DNA from: Mesostigma viride
Taxonomy: Eukaryota > Streptophyta > Mesostigmatophyceae > Mesostigmatales > Mesostigmataceae
Direction of reading: 5' to 3'
DNA length: 41,913 nt
Assembly: GCA_009746045.1 (NCBI GenBank)
Contig: RPFO01002051.1
Coordinates: 1 to 41,913 of the forward strand
The notes under the pieces were generated by a model, which saw only the letters and a program-made list of their open reading frames with translations, was not told where the DNA came from and ran no database searches. Shown here piece after piece: positions 1 to 11,391 of the stretch. The stretch's first letter is position 1. Each line of letters starts with the position of its first letter. The position numbers were made by a program, and so were the translations under genes.

Positions 1-361
1 CCTCAACATCAAAGCCCCCCTCACAACAGAGGTATACTTACCTCGTTCCCCTTAACAATGATATTGAAAAAATCAGGAAAGCATAACCGAAAGGAAATAA
101 AGTAATGTCACACTTGAGAAACGCCGGCCGTCGCAACCTAGATGAAAACCTAAACCTCAAGATCAGAGCCCCCCTCACAACAGAGGTACACTTGGCTCAT
201 TTCCCTCAACGATGCGAAATCAGGAAAGGAAGTAAGTGTTAGTCAAAAGGAAGTAAGTGTCACACTTAAGAAACGCCGGCCGTCGCAACCTACATGAAAC
301 GTGGACCTCAAGAACAAAGCCCCCCTCACAACAGAGGTAGACTTACCTCATTCCCCTCAAC
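1..361 (-). repeat. Triplicated intron segment carrying splice donor and hairpin motif
   Basis: Three direct copies of a 150-155 bp unit. On the minus strand each unit holds the last ~14 nt of an exon (GGGGAATGAG or close), a GTAAGT-type donor and then the 20-nt hairpin motif. Donor-equivalent first bases are at 346 (GTAAGT), 196 (mutated to CCAAGT) and 41 (GTAAGT). Hairpin copies are at 270-289 and 118-137; that of the third unit would lie outside the window. The segment belongs to the intron after the 347-853 exon of the minus-strand gene, whose next exon lies beyond the left edge. Confidence 0.75.
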
Positions 362-2038
362 CGCTGTTGCTTCAGCCGCTTTCTTCGACCCCTTCGCGAT
401 CTTCGGAGACTTGTCCTGGCGGGCATCGTGTTCCTTCAACATCTTGATCAGAGTCTTGGCGTCCTTCTCCGTCACCGTCAACAGTTTACACTTCCTCTCC
501 TTCCCTTTGCCCTCGAACAGGTTCTCCTGCATCCACTTTATCAAGGCCTTGGCGCTCGGGATTTCCTCAGGCTGTGTGGCGCCATCGGGCCGGCACGCAT
601 TCTTCACGATCAACTCAGCGACTTGATGGAGAATCATCATCTGGTTCCGTACCTCAGGTGGGGCTTCTTCCGTTCTCACCTCGGCCACAACCCACTTTGC
701 CAACTTCTTCAGTTGATAAGCATCCGCTTGCTCCTTAAAGCGTGTCATTTTCGCAGTATCGCCGTCGCTTCCACCCGCGCCCTCTGACACAGGCTCACCG
801 ACAGCGATAGCCCCCTCTCCCTGGAGATTTGCCCCACCCTGACGACCGGCTTCCTGCAAGAACATTATCAACGGAAGATTTTTAATGTAAGAAAAGTGTA
901 AAGAAACGCCGGCCGTCGTAACTCTGTCCATTGAGGACGAACCTAAACTTTCGATTACTAAGTCAACGGTAACTTACCCTTCCCCCCTCTGCAGTGGAAC
1001 CACCGTAAGATCCACTTCCCCTCCTGTCACCGCCCTCTTGCTGCTCGAACGGACTTCCCTGTAAAAATAGCAAACGCGATTGTCCATTCACAAGAAAAAA
1101 ATTACTACAAAAATAAACAAGGATATACGCACGCAAACCTTTTCAATACAAGTAAACCGGAGAGGAATCTGACGCACTCATGTACCTGGGTGCTTCCCGC
1201 CATTGAGCGGGCTTCTCTTGCACCAACATCCTCTTGCCGGCCCTGCGAACATTTCAACGGAAAGTAAAAATCCGCTTAGTTGTCGGAAATGACATGTCTG
1301 GCGAATATTGCAAAAAAATGCGTATTGTATTTCACGACATCAATTTAATGGGCGGAGACTTACGAAGATCGGCCCGCCACCTTCCAAATTGCCCAGCGTC
1401 ATATCGAAAACATCGAGGACTTCCCCTCCATCGACCCCCTTCCCCCTTCCCCTCTGCCGCGGCGGGGGCATATCGCCCGTCGCGACCGGCTTGGAAGTCG
1501 CGGGGGGATCCCTTGCGGTTGAGGGCACTGCGGCCGACTCGTGCACACTCTCCCCCCTCTTTTGGGCTACTGCGGCAGGCGCGGCATGGGAGGGCGCGGC
1601 GGCTACTGTCTCTGGCGCATTCTGAGCCAACCGACGCAACCTTAGCTCCTGCTGGAGCAGGGTTTCGAAACGAGGCATGAATGTGCGCTTGGAGGTATAA
1701 GGCACCTTGGCGACTTCAGGTTTGTCATTAAGGATGTCTTGGTACAGCGCGAATTGCTGTTCACGAGTGCCATTCGCGAGTCGCTCAAACCGCTCAATCT
1801 GAATCCGCTTAACCGGATCGTCCACCATCTCAAGACCACCGTGGTACTCATCCTTCCCAGTGACCGCGGCAAAGCTGACACCAGATTCCACCATTGGGGG
1901 CGGCGTGCCCTCCCTTGCACGCTTGTGAGGAGGCTGTTGTGGGGAGGCGCCTTGGGCCTGAACTGGTTGCCCTTCTGACCCTTCCCCCCTAGGGGGAGAG
2001 TCGCCGACCACCTGCGATGTAGGGCCGCCCTTTTCCAT
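347..2038 (-). CDS. Four-exon gene of unknown function, 3' end outside window
   Basis: I do not recognise this protein. Exons on the minus strand are 2038-1364, 1242-1186, 1058-978 and 853-347 (225, 19, 27 and 169 codons). All are multiples of three and all junctions are phase 0. Donors are GTAAGT, GTACAT, GTAAGT and GTAAGT; acceptors are TTCGCAG, TTTACAG and TTGCAG. Introns are 121, 127 and 124 nt. The start ATG at 2038 directly follows a CAG acceptor-like site. The 440 visible residues begin with a Pro/Gly/Gln-rich low-complexity stretch and have a charged helical part around residues 70-130. A Lys-rich segment in the last exon (KGSKKAAEA) ends the visible part. The 854-977 intron holds the hairpin motif at 903-922. 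The final intron runs into a triplicated donor region. The exon structure is well supported; the function is unknown. Confidence 0.7.
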
Positions 2039-2301
2039 CTGCAACACAAAACAAAAAAATTGGAAAAAACATACGAGTCAGCAGGAAGATGCGCCCCACG
2101 TCGCAACTCAATACAAAAAATGCATCATTATGTCAAGGTACAAACAACGTTATAATTCAGAATGAACAGAGATTCATAACAAGAGAACGACGCACTAAAA
2201 GATGCGACCGCCGTCGCAACTTTCGTCAATTCACTCTCTATACAAACAACTCTATGTCCCTCATAAAGAATCAATTGGCAAGGAAATGCAAAAAAATTCC
2301 G
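2039..2301 (-). promoter_or_regulatory. 5' flank with mini-intron-like segment and two hairpin motifs
   Basis: Spacer between two minus-strand genes. Directly before the ATG at 2038 lies a 36-nt segment (2074-2039) that starts GTATGT and ends TTGCAG, so it could be a very short 5'-UTR intron. Degenerate hairpin copies, minus-strand sense GTTGCGAC..., sit at 2088-2107 and 2201-2220. No open frame of interest was seen. It could instead be a promoter with a spliced-leader acceptor. Confidence 0.4.
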
Positions 2302-2994
2302 TTACCACCTCCGTCGACCCATAAGTGGTTCGCGAATGGGAAATCGCTGCTGATTTTCGGTCGAGCCCTTCACGGTATTTTCGAAATCTCGAGGCAAGGT
2401 TGCGCGGAAGAGGGCCCCCTCAATCATGCGTGCGATCGGACTGGCCATGGAAACGGATACCTGGTTCCTGGACTGCCTTGCACGGTCAACCATCTTGAAA
2501 CTTCCCCGGAGAAGGAAATCAGACGTCAGACGGTTGAATATGCGAACGTCAAGATTTGACCAACCCATCATCCATTCCACCACCTTCTCCGCGGCATCAT
2601 GGAAGACCTGCCTCTCATCCGCCACTCCTCGAGACCCAAACACACAATCGGCCGTGTTATCGTCGTGCCTCTTAAGGCGAATGTTCACGTCCTCTTTGTC
2701 ATCATCCATTTCCGACAGCCGAATTACAGCCCTTTTGGCTCCGTCCACTCCATCCTCAAGAAGGACGTCCATCTGCGCCCCTCCCACACAATTGTTGTCA
2801 ACGTATTGTTGCAAATGACGGGAAATCATGTCCTTTCCAAAAGCTACGATGTGTTCCCCACACAGACCCATGTCGGTAATTGACAGCTTTTTACATTTCC
2901 TATCCCGGCACTTCTTTTCGGGATCCTTCTCAAAAATCCGGAAAACAGCGTCCTGATATGGACGTCCCCTTATGTCGACCGTCAGACTGGACAT
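2302..2994 (-). CDS. Hypothetical protein with C-x4-CKK-x8-C-x2-H zinc motif
   Basis: A 230-aa single-exon frame starting at the ATG at 2994, immediately after a CAG acceptor-like site, and ending TGG TAA at 2302. Residues C29, C34, C45 and H48 form a C-x4-C-x10-C-x2-H pattern with KK after the second Cys. The neighbouring gene 3275-4141 has the same spacing (C46, C51, C62, H65). Short CCCH motifs of this kind are known from WRKY19-like zinc fingers of plants and oomycetes; the link is pattern-based only. The remainder is charged and not recognised. The stop falls in TGGTAACG, which could also act as a donor, but joining to the 2038 exon gives a stop, so a separate gene is more likely. Confidence 0.6.
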   Translation of the reverse strand: MSSLTVDIRGRPYQDAVFRIFEKDPEKKCRDRKCKKLSITDMGLCGEHIVAFGKDMISRHLQQYVDNNCVGGAQMDVLLEDGVDGAKRAVIRLSEMDDDKEDVNIRLKRHDDNTADCVFGSRGVADERQVFHDAAEKVVEWMMGWSNLDVRIFNRLTSDFLLRGSFKMVDRARQSRNQVSVSMASPIARMIEGALFRATLPRDFENTVKGSTENQQRFPIREPLMGRRRW

Positions 2995-3013
2995 CTGCGA
3001 AACCAGAACATAC
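2995..3013 (-). promoter_or_regulatory. Possible 19-nt intron directly before the ATG
   Basis: On the minus strand the sequence before the start codon reads GGCCG, then GTATGT...CGCAG, then ATG. GTATGT is a typical 5' splice site and CGCAG an acceptor, 19 nt in total. The neighbouring gene at 4141 has the same arrangement (24 nt). If not an intron, the CAG could be a trans-splicing acceptor or a conserved start context. Confidence 0.35.
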
Positions 3014-3274
3014 CGGCCGCGAGTAGTTTATATTATTAAAAAAAACTGGCATTTATTAAGTCATCTTCATCTATTTATGCGAGCTAAAATTTGAAGAAAA
3101 TGCAACAAAGAAACGCCCTGGGGCGCAACTTCCTCAACAACCACTTTCTACGTACAAACGAATGGCAATCACATCGACTACGATTGTCACTACATACGAA
3201 TGTCCAGACAATATAATGTGTATGTAGAGGGGGGGCATTCAAGACCAGAGAAACGCCGGCGGGCGCAACTCATA
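3014..3274 (-). promoter_or_regulatory. Intergenic spacer with two hairpin motifs
   Basis: Hairpin copies on the minus strand are at 3250-3269 (core CGCC CGCC GGCG) and 3110-3129 (core CGCC CCAG GGCG). They are followed, towards the downstream gene, by about 95 nt of A/T-rich sequence ending at CGGCCGGTATGT. The same order recurs upstream of the 4141 start. No coding sequence was seen. Confidence 0.5.
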
Positions 3275-4141
3275 TCAATATAGACTGTCCCGCGACTCGT
3301 TCCACTCTCTGCAGGTTTTGCAACAACCGATCGAGCGAACTCTCGGAACCTCTTTCGCCGCCATTTCATCGACACGAGCGAACATCTCTTCTTTGGCGGC
3401 CACCAACTTTGCCTCCTTGTTGCCGGTGTCAGGATAGATTTCGGACCTCCTCGTCTTCATCGGGGCCACTCTCTCCAAATACTCTGCACACAGAGAATCC
3501 TGCTCCTCCTCCACAATCGCCTTCACGCCGGATACAATCGCTTTGGCTTTTGTTTCCACGCGAAAATCGAACTCTCGTTGAGTTATCAGCGGAATGTCGG
3601 CGAGTGCAAAACACATACGCCGATAAAGTTCGCTTACATCCGTGTCACGCGAGTCGGCAAAAGGTGTCGTCATCAAAAAGCATCTCAAGCTACTCCAACC
3701 ATTTTCTTGGGCGCCGGCAACGTAGCCTCCCTTTGCCAAGTCCGCACCTGTCGCGGAGTCTTTGACTATCCAATCTTCAAGGAAGTACTCGTCTCCCCTG
3801 GTGAAATCAAAATTTACACCCACGACCTCTCCGACAGTCATGTCCAGGCGAAGTCGCAGGGCCCCCCCCGCCAATCCAGGTCCGAGGGCGCCCGCCATTC
3901 CAAGTCCGCGACTGAGGGCATTTTCGATGTGACGAGAATGTTCTTCGTGCTTTCGGCAATACAAGTCAAATCCGAGAGCGGTTTTCTTGCAAGTGGACAC
4001 ATCACACTTGCGCGGCGCCCCTATTGAGCGAGCAACACTCTGAATGACAGTGGCAACCGCTTGGTGTTGTTGAAGTCGTTGCCAATCCTCCATCAGGAGG
4101 TGACTAGACGAATCGGACGAATCTTCCGTCGAACCGGACAT
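3275..4141 (-). CDS. Hypothetical protein with C-x4-CKK-x8-C-x2-H zinc motif
   Basis: A 288-aa frame; the ATG at 4141 is chosen because it follows the acceptor-like TCGCAG exactly as in the downstream gene. The N-terminus is Ser/Asp-rich. C46, C51, C62 and H65 form the zinc pattern shared with the gene at 2302-2994. A Gly/Leu-rich stretch follows, then a charged helical C-terminal half with a final Cys pair (GCCKTC). The shared zinc motif, matching upstream architecture (hairpin, A/T-rich stretch, GGCCGGTATGT, CAG-ATG) and tandem placement suggest diverged paralogues or a common cassette. Function is not recognised. It ends at TAT TGA shortly before a hairpin motif at 3250-3269. Confidence 0.6.
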   Translation of the reverse strand: MSGSTEDSSDSSSHLLMEDWQRLQQHQAVATVIQSVARSIGAPRKCDVSTCKKTALGFDLYCRKHEEHSRHIENALSRGLGMAGALGPGLAGGALRLRLDMTVGEVVGVNFDFTRGDEYFLEDWIVKDSATGADLAKGGYVAGAQENGWSSLRCFLMTTPFADSRDTDVSELYRRMCFALADIPLITQREFDFRVETKAKAIVSGVKAIVEEEQDSLCAEYLERVAPMKTRRSEIYPDTGNKEAKLVAAKEEMFARVDEMAAKEVPRVRSIGCCKTCREWNESRDSLY

Positions 4142-4165
4142 CTGCGACAAGTTACGATAACATAC
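4142..4165 (-). promoter_or_regulatory. Possible 24-nt intron directly before the ATG
   Basis: The minus strand reads GGCCG, GTATGT...GTCGCAG, ATG, with 24 nt between the putative splice borders. It parallels the 19-nt segment before the 2994 start. Read from sequence; splicing is an inference. Confidence 0.35.
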
Positions 4166-4252
4166 CGGCCCCGGAAAATAAAATTCAAAAAACGTTTTGA
4201 AATTTTTTTATTGTACTTGTTTATTAATACGAAGGTTTAAATTTGGCGCAAA

Positions 4253-4272
4253 GAAACGCCCCAAGGCGCAAC
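4253..4272 (-). repeat. Hairpin motif upstream of the 4141 gene
   Basis: The minus strand reads GTTGCGCCTTGGGGCGTTTC: a CGCC/GGCG stem around a TTGG loop. It lies 112 nt upstream of the start at 4141, with an A/T-rich stretch between. Confidence 0.6.
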
Positions 4273-4305
4273 TTGTCGAACAGCAATATGGCGATAAAAC
4301 ATTAT

Positions 4306-4506
4306 CTATTCAATGTGCGATTGATGTGCTGAAACCTTCCAGACTTTGACACTGTCCGGTATCACCGGACTCGGACGAGGAGTCGAGTCGGAAGCGAGCC
4401 AGTAATCCTCGACTATTTTTTTGATGTACAATGGAAGACTCCTTCCATTATGTCGAAGTGTGTCGGTCCTTTGCCTTTTGGCCAAACTCTCCTTAACCTC
4501 CACCAT
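4306..4506 (-). CDS. Small ORF, unknown (66 aa)
   Basis: Starts at the ATG at 4506 three bases after an acceptor-like CGCGCAG; the frame is also open upstream to 4551. It contains a basic segment (AKRQRT) and no recognisable domain. It lies between the MYND gene and the zinc-motif gene in the same direction, which is the main reason to list it. It could be a short gene, a 3' exon or a chance frame. Confidence 0.3.
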   Translation of the reverse strand: MVEVKESLAKRQRTDTLRHNGRSLPLYIKKIVEDYWLASDSTPRPSPVIPDSVKVWKVSAHQSHIE

Positions 4507-4607
4507 TTCCTGCGCGTAGGAGGAAAATGATACGTTATAAACATTAAACATTAAACATTAAATATAACATCATATAAACAAGTTATTACTCTACATTTCA
4601 AGTTTTT

Positions 4608-5363
4608 CTAAGAGGCAGAGCCGTCGTGGAAGTTGAAGGAGAAGTCGACATCAGACCCCATAGTTTTATCCAGTATCGTCGTCACGTTAACCCCCCACTT
4701 CACCCCTGCCAGCACCTCCCTCGCTTGCCTCAGACGTTCGCATCTATCCTTATGCCTACTCCAGTCCGCACGCTGGCACTCCTCACTGCAATATCTGGCA
4801 TCCCTACATCCTCTACACCACTTGATATGAGGTCCTGTTTCGCACCCACACCCCTCCTTGGAGCACTTTCGCGTACTACGCATGCGATCCCCATCCCTCA
4901 CGATCGGGTCAGAGAGCAAGAAAAAGTTCATGTTGAGGGGTACTGCCCCTACACATGCATCAGCCCTCACGCGCAGAGAATGCGTAACATTCGGGTAAAA
5001 TGCGCGCCCGTAGGTGCACCCAAGCTGAGCCCCTTCCTCTTCCCCCAACTCTATCTTTGGCCCCTTTGTAATGAACGACACCAAAAGGCGGAACTCCGTC
5101 CTTGGGTCTATGGGCACTCTTAGATCCATCTGTGGTCTGAAAAAACCCTCTTGAATACAGAAGTTCATATCAGCTAGCTGGGCGTACATAATTCTCTCCA
5201 TTTGGCTGAACGAATCAAACGCCAATAAAACGGCCAAGTGGCGGCCTGTCCTCTCCTGCGCGACTCGAACTTCCTCGAATATGACACGCGACAGAAAGCG
5301 AACTTGTTTGAAAACGTTTTGAAGGACGCTTCCGTAGACTTCATTCACGATCTCGGACTCCAT
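4608..5363 (-). CDS. MYND-type zinc finger protein
   Basis: A 251-aa frame; the ATG at 5363 follows AAAAAG, as other starts here follow AG. Residues 167-208 form a MYND finger: a Cys cluster (CSKEGCGC), then WCRGC, the ARYCSEECQ core and the W-x2-H-x3-C end (DWSRHKDRC). MYND fingers are zinc-binding protein-interaction modules of eukaryotic regulators and chromatin proteins. The first 160 residues are a helical/beta mixture I do not recognise. No SET domain or other catalytic motif is visible, so a methyltransferase role is not supported. A/T-rich spacers of 60-100 nt separate it from its neighbours. Confidence 0.75.
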   Translation of the reverse strand: MESEIVNEVYGSVLQNVFKQVRFLSRVIFEEVRVAQERTGRHLAVLLAFDSFSQMERIMYAQLADMNFCIQEGFFRPQMDLRVPIDPRTEFRLLVSFITKGPKIELGEEEGAQLGCTYGRAFYPNVTHSLRVRADACVGAVPLNMNFFLLSDPIVRDGDRMRSTRKCSKEGCGCETGPHIKWCRGCRDARYCSEECQRADWSRHKDRCERLRQAREVLAGVKWGVNVTTILDKTMGSDVDFSFNFHDGSAS

Positions 5364-5431
5364 CTTTTTCAGGGAAAAAACGAACAAAAAAATTCATAAA
5401 CATTAATTTATTATTTTATAATAACAAGTTA

Positions 5432-5671
5432 CTATTCCTCGGAATAGTTTTTTTTTATCCATTCCACAAACGCGTTTGTCACAAACACCTTCCATGCTTT
5501 CTCAAGAACTTGTCCCCCTGATGTTTTTGAGTATTCAAACTCGTCATCCGAAGAAACCAACTCCGGCACATCCTCCGAGAGGGTCTCTAAATTGTCATCG
5601 GCTTTCCTTTTGCGCTTGTGGTTTCCGAAGCATTTTTTTTGTTCTTCTTCTGACATTTGTTCTGCAACCAT
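5432..5671 (-). CDS. Small acidic/basic ORF with NLS-like stretch (79 aa)
   Basis: Starts at the ATG at 5671 and ends TAG at 5432. A Lys/Arg cluster (HKRKRKAD) resembles a nuclear localisation signal and is followed by an acidic run (SSDDEFEYS). No domain is recognised. It is the most upstream member of the minus-strand cluster, with the hairpin motif array beginning 110 nt upstream. An A/T-rich spacer with the shared words AACTTGTTATTAT and TTAATGTTTATGAA separates it from the MYND gene; a similar spacer follows the MYND stop. Confidence 0.4.
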   Translation of the reverse strand: MVAEQMSEEEQKKCFGNHKRKRKADDNLETLSEDVPELVSSDDEFEYSKTSGGQVLEKAWKVFVTNAFVEWIKKNYSEE

Positions 5672-5781
5672 GGAGTCATTTCGAGGGGGTGTGGTTTAAC
5701 GGGTGCAGATTTAAAGTAATTTGTTTTAGGTGAACGATGGTAAAAACTTCATTAGATATTTTAAACGAACGAGAAGCAACA

Positions 5782-6184
5782 GAAACGACGGCGGGCGTAA
5801 CTATCATGGGAAACTTTGATATCACAAGATCACAATGGACACGAACGCGCTGCAACTTTCACGACATATTCTTCGACATCGAAAATAAAAAAGAAACGAC
5901 GGCGGGCGTAACTATCATGAAACATTGATCTTACAAGAAGCTGACGGGGATGCAACTTTCACGACAAACACTTCGACATCGAAGATGCAAAAGAAACGAC
6001 GGCGGGCGTAACTATCATGGAAAGATTGAGCTTACAAGATGACAAGTTAACTGACGGGGGTGCATCTTTCCCGAGATATATTTCGACATCGAAAAGGCAA
6101 AAGAAACGACGGCGGGCGTAACTAGCACAACCAATGTTGGTCATGTGCTCTTCCAGTAAGACAAGAAACGACGGCGGGCGTAAC
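5782..6184 (-). repeat. Five tandem units carrying the hairpin motif
   Basis: Motif copies (minus strand GTTACGCCCGCCGTCGTTTC) at 5782-5801, 5893-5912, 5993-6012, 6103-6122 and 6165-6184. Spacings are 111, 100, 110 and 62 bp. Between motifs, related text recurs: TTTCGATGTCGAAG, GTCGTGAAAGTTGCA and CATGATAGTTACG on the minus strand. The motif sense matches the minus-strand genes to the left, so this may be a long tandemly expanded 5' intron or leader of that cluster. Confidence 0.7.
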
Positions 6185-6235
6185 TATCACACGGTCCAGG
6201 AAGAGTGACGTTGGCAGAATTATGGTGTTTGTAAA

Positions 6236-9029
<2,794 letters not shown>

Positions 9030-9069
9030 GTTTAGCCACATCGTGTTTTGTTCTTGGATTGATGACGCA

Positions 9070-9860
9070 CCGCACGCAACGCTCGTGACCTGCACCCGCA
9101 GGCGAAAAAGAACGAACCACAATGATAGCATGGTTGTGAGTGACAATTGACGACATCACGCTACAAGGAGCATGACGCAAAAGGGATTAAAAATCGGCAT
9201 GAAAAACCTGGTGAAAAATAAGAGGGAGAGGGGGGGAGAGGGAGAGGGAGAGAGAGTCGTCGTTCAGGAAGCCGGCATGACGCAAAATGGGATGAATACT
9301 CAACATGACAGGTGAAAAAACATGAGAAAAACAACGTACATAAAATCCCGCAACTCACTCTTGTTGTTGCTGATGCTGCTGTCGTTGTTCTTGTTGTCAG
9401 GCCCGTTGTTCTTGATTTAATGATGTAAGTGCTGCTCGTACGCAACGCTCGTGACCTGCACCCGCAGGCGAAAAAGAACGAACCACAATGATAGTATTGT
9501 TGTGAGTGACAATTGACGACATCACGCTACAAGGAGCATGACGCAAAAGGGATTTAAAATCGGCATGAAAAACCTGGTGAAAAATAAGAGGGAGAGGGGG
9601 GGAGAGGGAGAGGGAGAGAGAGTCGTCGTTCAGGAAGCCGTCATGACGCAAAATGGGATGAATACTCAACATGCCAGGTGAAAAAAAAAATAGAAAAACC
9701 ACGTACGTAAAATCCCGCAACTCACTCTTGTTGGAGCTGATGCTGCTGTCGTTGTTGTTGTTGTCAGGCCCGTTGTTCTTGATTTCCAAAGAAGAAAGCC
9801 GTGAAGCTGCTCGTACGCATTATGGGGGCTGCACCCGCAGGCGAAAAAGAACGTGGACCA
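9070..9860. repeat. 364-bp direct repeat, two copies plus a partial third
   Basis: The phrase ACGCAACGCTCGTGACC begins at about 9075 and again at about 9439, followed by near-identical sequence. Each copy contains its own short GGGAGA tract. A partial third copy resumes near 9820 (GCTGCACCCGCAGGCGAAAA). The interior (TTGTTGTTGCTGATGCTGC) is microsatellite-like. No convincing gene was seen; short frames across it differ between copies. Confidence 0.85.
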
Positions 9861-10038
9861 CAGTCGGTCACTGGACGTGCGGTGGCGGGCGTGGTGGGCG
9901 CATCCGGCGGTGCGCGCCTGCAAAACACCGCATCAATTACCTGGGCGGGCTGGGTGCGCACCTTCCAAAGTCCCTGGTGTGTGTCAGTGCAGCGTCGACA
10001 TGGCATGCGAGGATATGTGCGTACGTACGACGAATCAT
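9861..10038. other. Unannotated spacer
   Basis: Moderately GC-rich single-copy sequence between the 364-bp repeat and the foldback element. Only short overlapping frames without recognisable motifs. Confidence 0.5.
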
Positions 10039-10621
10039 GTGAAACGACTGGTCCAACCTGAAAAATTTTAAATTTTTGCCGTGTCCAGTAACGGTCCTAG
10101 GTTGCACCCGCGGGACGTTCCGACAGCTGTACAGAAAAGATCACAAAGATACGCCGCGCAACGACGCCTGTGCCCGGCAAATCATTTGTGAGCCCGGAAC
10201 TGAACAGTCACTGCAAATGTCGAGTATTTATTGCTCCATCCCCACAAAAAAGCGTTCCGGACCTGTTCGAAGCGAAGAGCACTGACAGGGATCGGACCCG
10301 AGCCAGATTTGTGTGCGGACCATGATGGCTGGCCTCCCTCACTCCGCAACCTCACTCTGGACGCAGGTTCGAATCCTGTCAGTGCTATTCGCTTCGAACA
10401 GTTCCGGAACGCTTTTTTTGGGGGGTGGAGCAATAGATTTTCGACGTCTGTAGTGACTGTTCAGTTCCCGACTCACATTTGCCGGGCACTGGCGTCATTC
10501 CGCGGCGTATCTTTCTGATCTATTCTGTACAGCTGCCGGAACGTCCCGCGGGTGCAACCTAGGACCGTTACTGGACACGGCAAAAATTCAAAATTTTTTT
10601 AGGTTGGACCAGTCGTTTCAC
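10039..10621. mobile_element. 583-bp foldback (inverted-repeat) element
   Basis: The two ends are inverted copies: GTGAAACGACTGGTCCAACC at 10039 and its complement ending at 10621. Homology continues inward for about 265 bp per arm, including GTAACGGTCCTAGGTTGCACC, GGGACGTTCCG and GTTCCGGA, leaving a centre of roughly 57 bp. It would fold into a long hairpin, like a MITE or foldback element. Arms differ at scattered positions, so it is not newly made. I found no clear target-site duplication and no coding capacity. The right arm contains an 11-nt tRNA B-box-like sequence (10366-10376), discussed under rejected items. Confidence 0.75.
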
Positions 10622-11222
10622 ACCAAACGACTTTTTGCACCAATAGGAGTCGACACTGCGTGTTCAGACTCCCAAGTACTCGGGCACCCACACCTGCCGG
10701 GGGAGTACATTGTAATGCTATTCACTAGAACAGTTCCGGATGTAGCGTTAGTGATGATGTTGTACAATATATTTCAATCACGTTTGTCAGAGTGTGCGTT
10801 TTTCCGACATGTAGGGCAGGTTGTACAACATTCTGTGCGCCAACCATGTGTACTACATGTATCGATTAGTATCACTACATGTATATTCCGTCATGATCGC
10901 AGGATTAGTAACTACTGGGCTACATGTTAGTGTACCCTTACTAGGCTACTATGTAGAACCTTCAGAACCTGATTCTACCTTCCAAAATTCTAATTATGCG
11001 CCATGGATCAGTTTTGAAATGTAGAACGAGCCTACGTGGAGGGCATGACATCAGTCCAGCTGGCACCGCCGCGCACCATGACCGAGGGAACACGCCGTCA
11101 CGTGCATGTAATGCAATGTTTGGAGACGACGGGCATGCATGCATGGTTAATTTTTGGCGGCGAATATTTTCCGCGCCAAAAAAATTCCGCGGTACCCTCC
11201 GTACCGTGAAAAGTGGGTGCAC
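10622..11222. other. Non-coding spacer
   Basis: About 600 bp between the foldback element and the giant inverted repeat. It contains several ACATGTA and GTACATGT words near 10850-10930 but no open frame or structure I can support. Confidence 0.5.
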
Positions 11223-11391
11223 GGTGCGCGCACCCCTTGCGGAAGTGGCCATGGCGACTGCTTTTAGACGAAACGTGACAAATCTGGCTCGCGGAAAGCA
11301 GAAAAAATGCTCGATTCTTGGAGAAAATTAGTTACTGATTCTAATTTATGGTGGGATAGTTGCGATCTATAATGTCGCGGGCTCTTTTTCT

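Noticed and set aside
2302-2305. Splicing of the 2302-2994 frame to the 2038 exon through a GTAACG donor
   Set aside because: The join makes TGA at the junction; separate genes fit better.
10278-10386. tRNA gene: AGCACTG/CAGTGCT acceptor-like stem plus GGTTCGAATCC T arm
   Set aside because: No A box or D arm follows the 5' stem, the 109-nt length lacks a clear anticodon arm, and it coincides with the centre of a palindrome.
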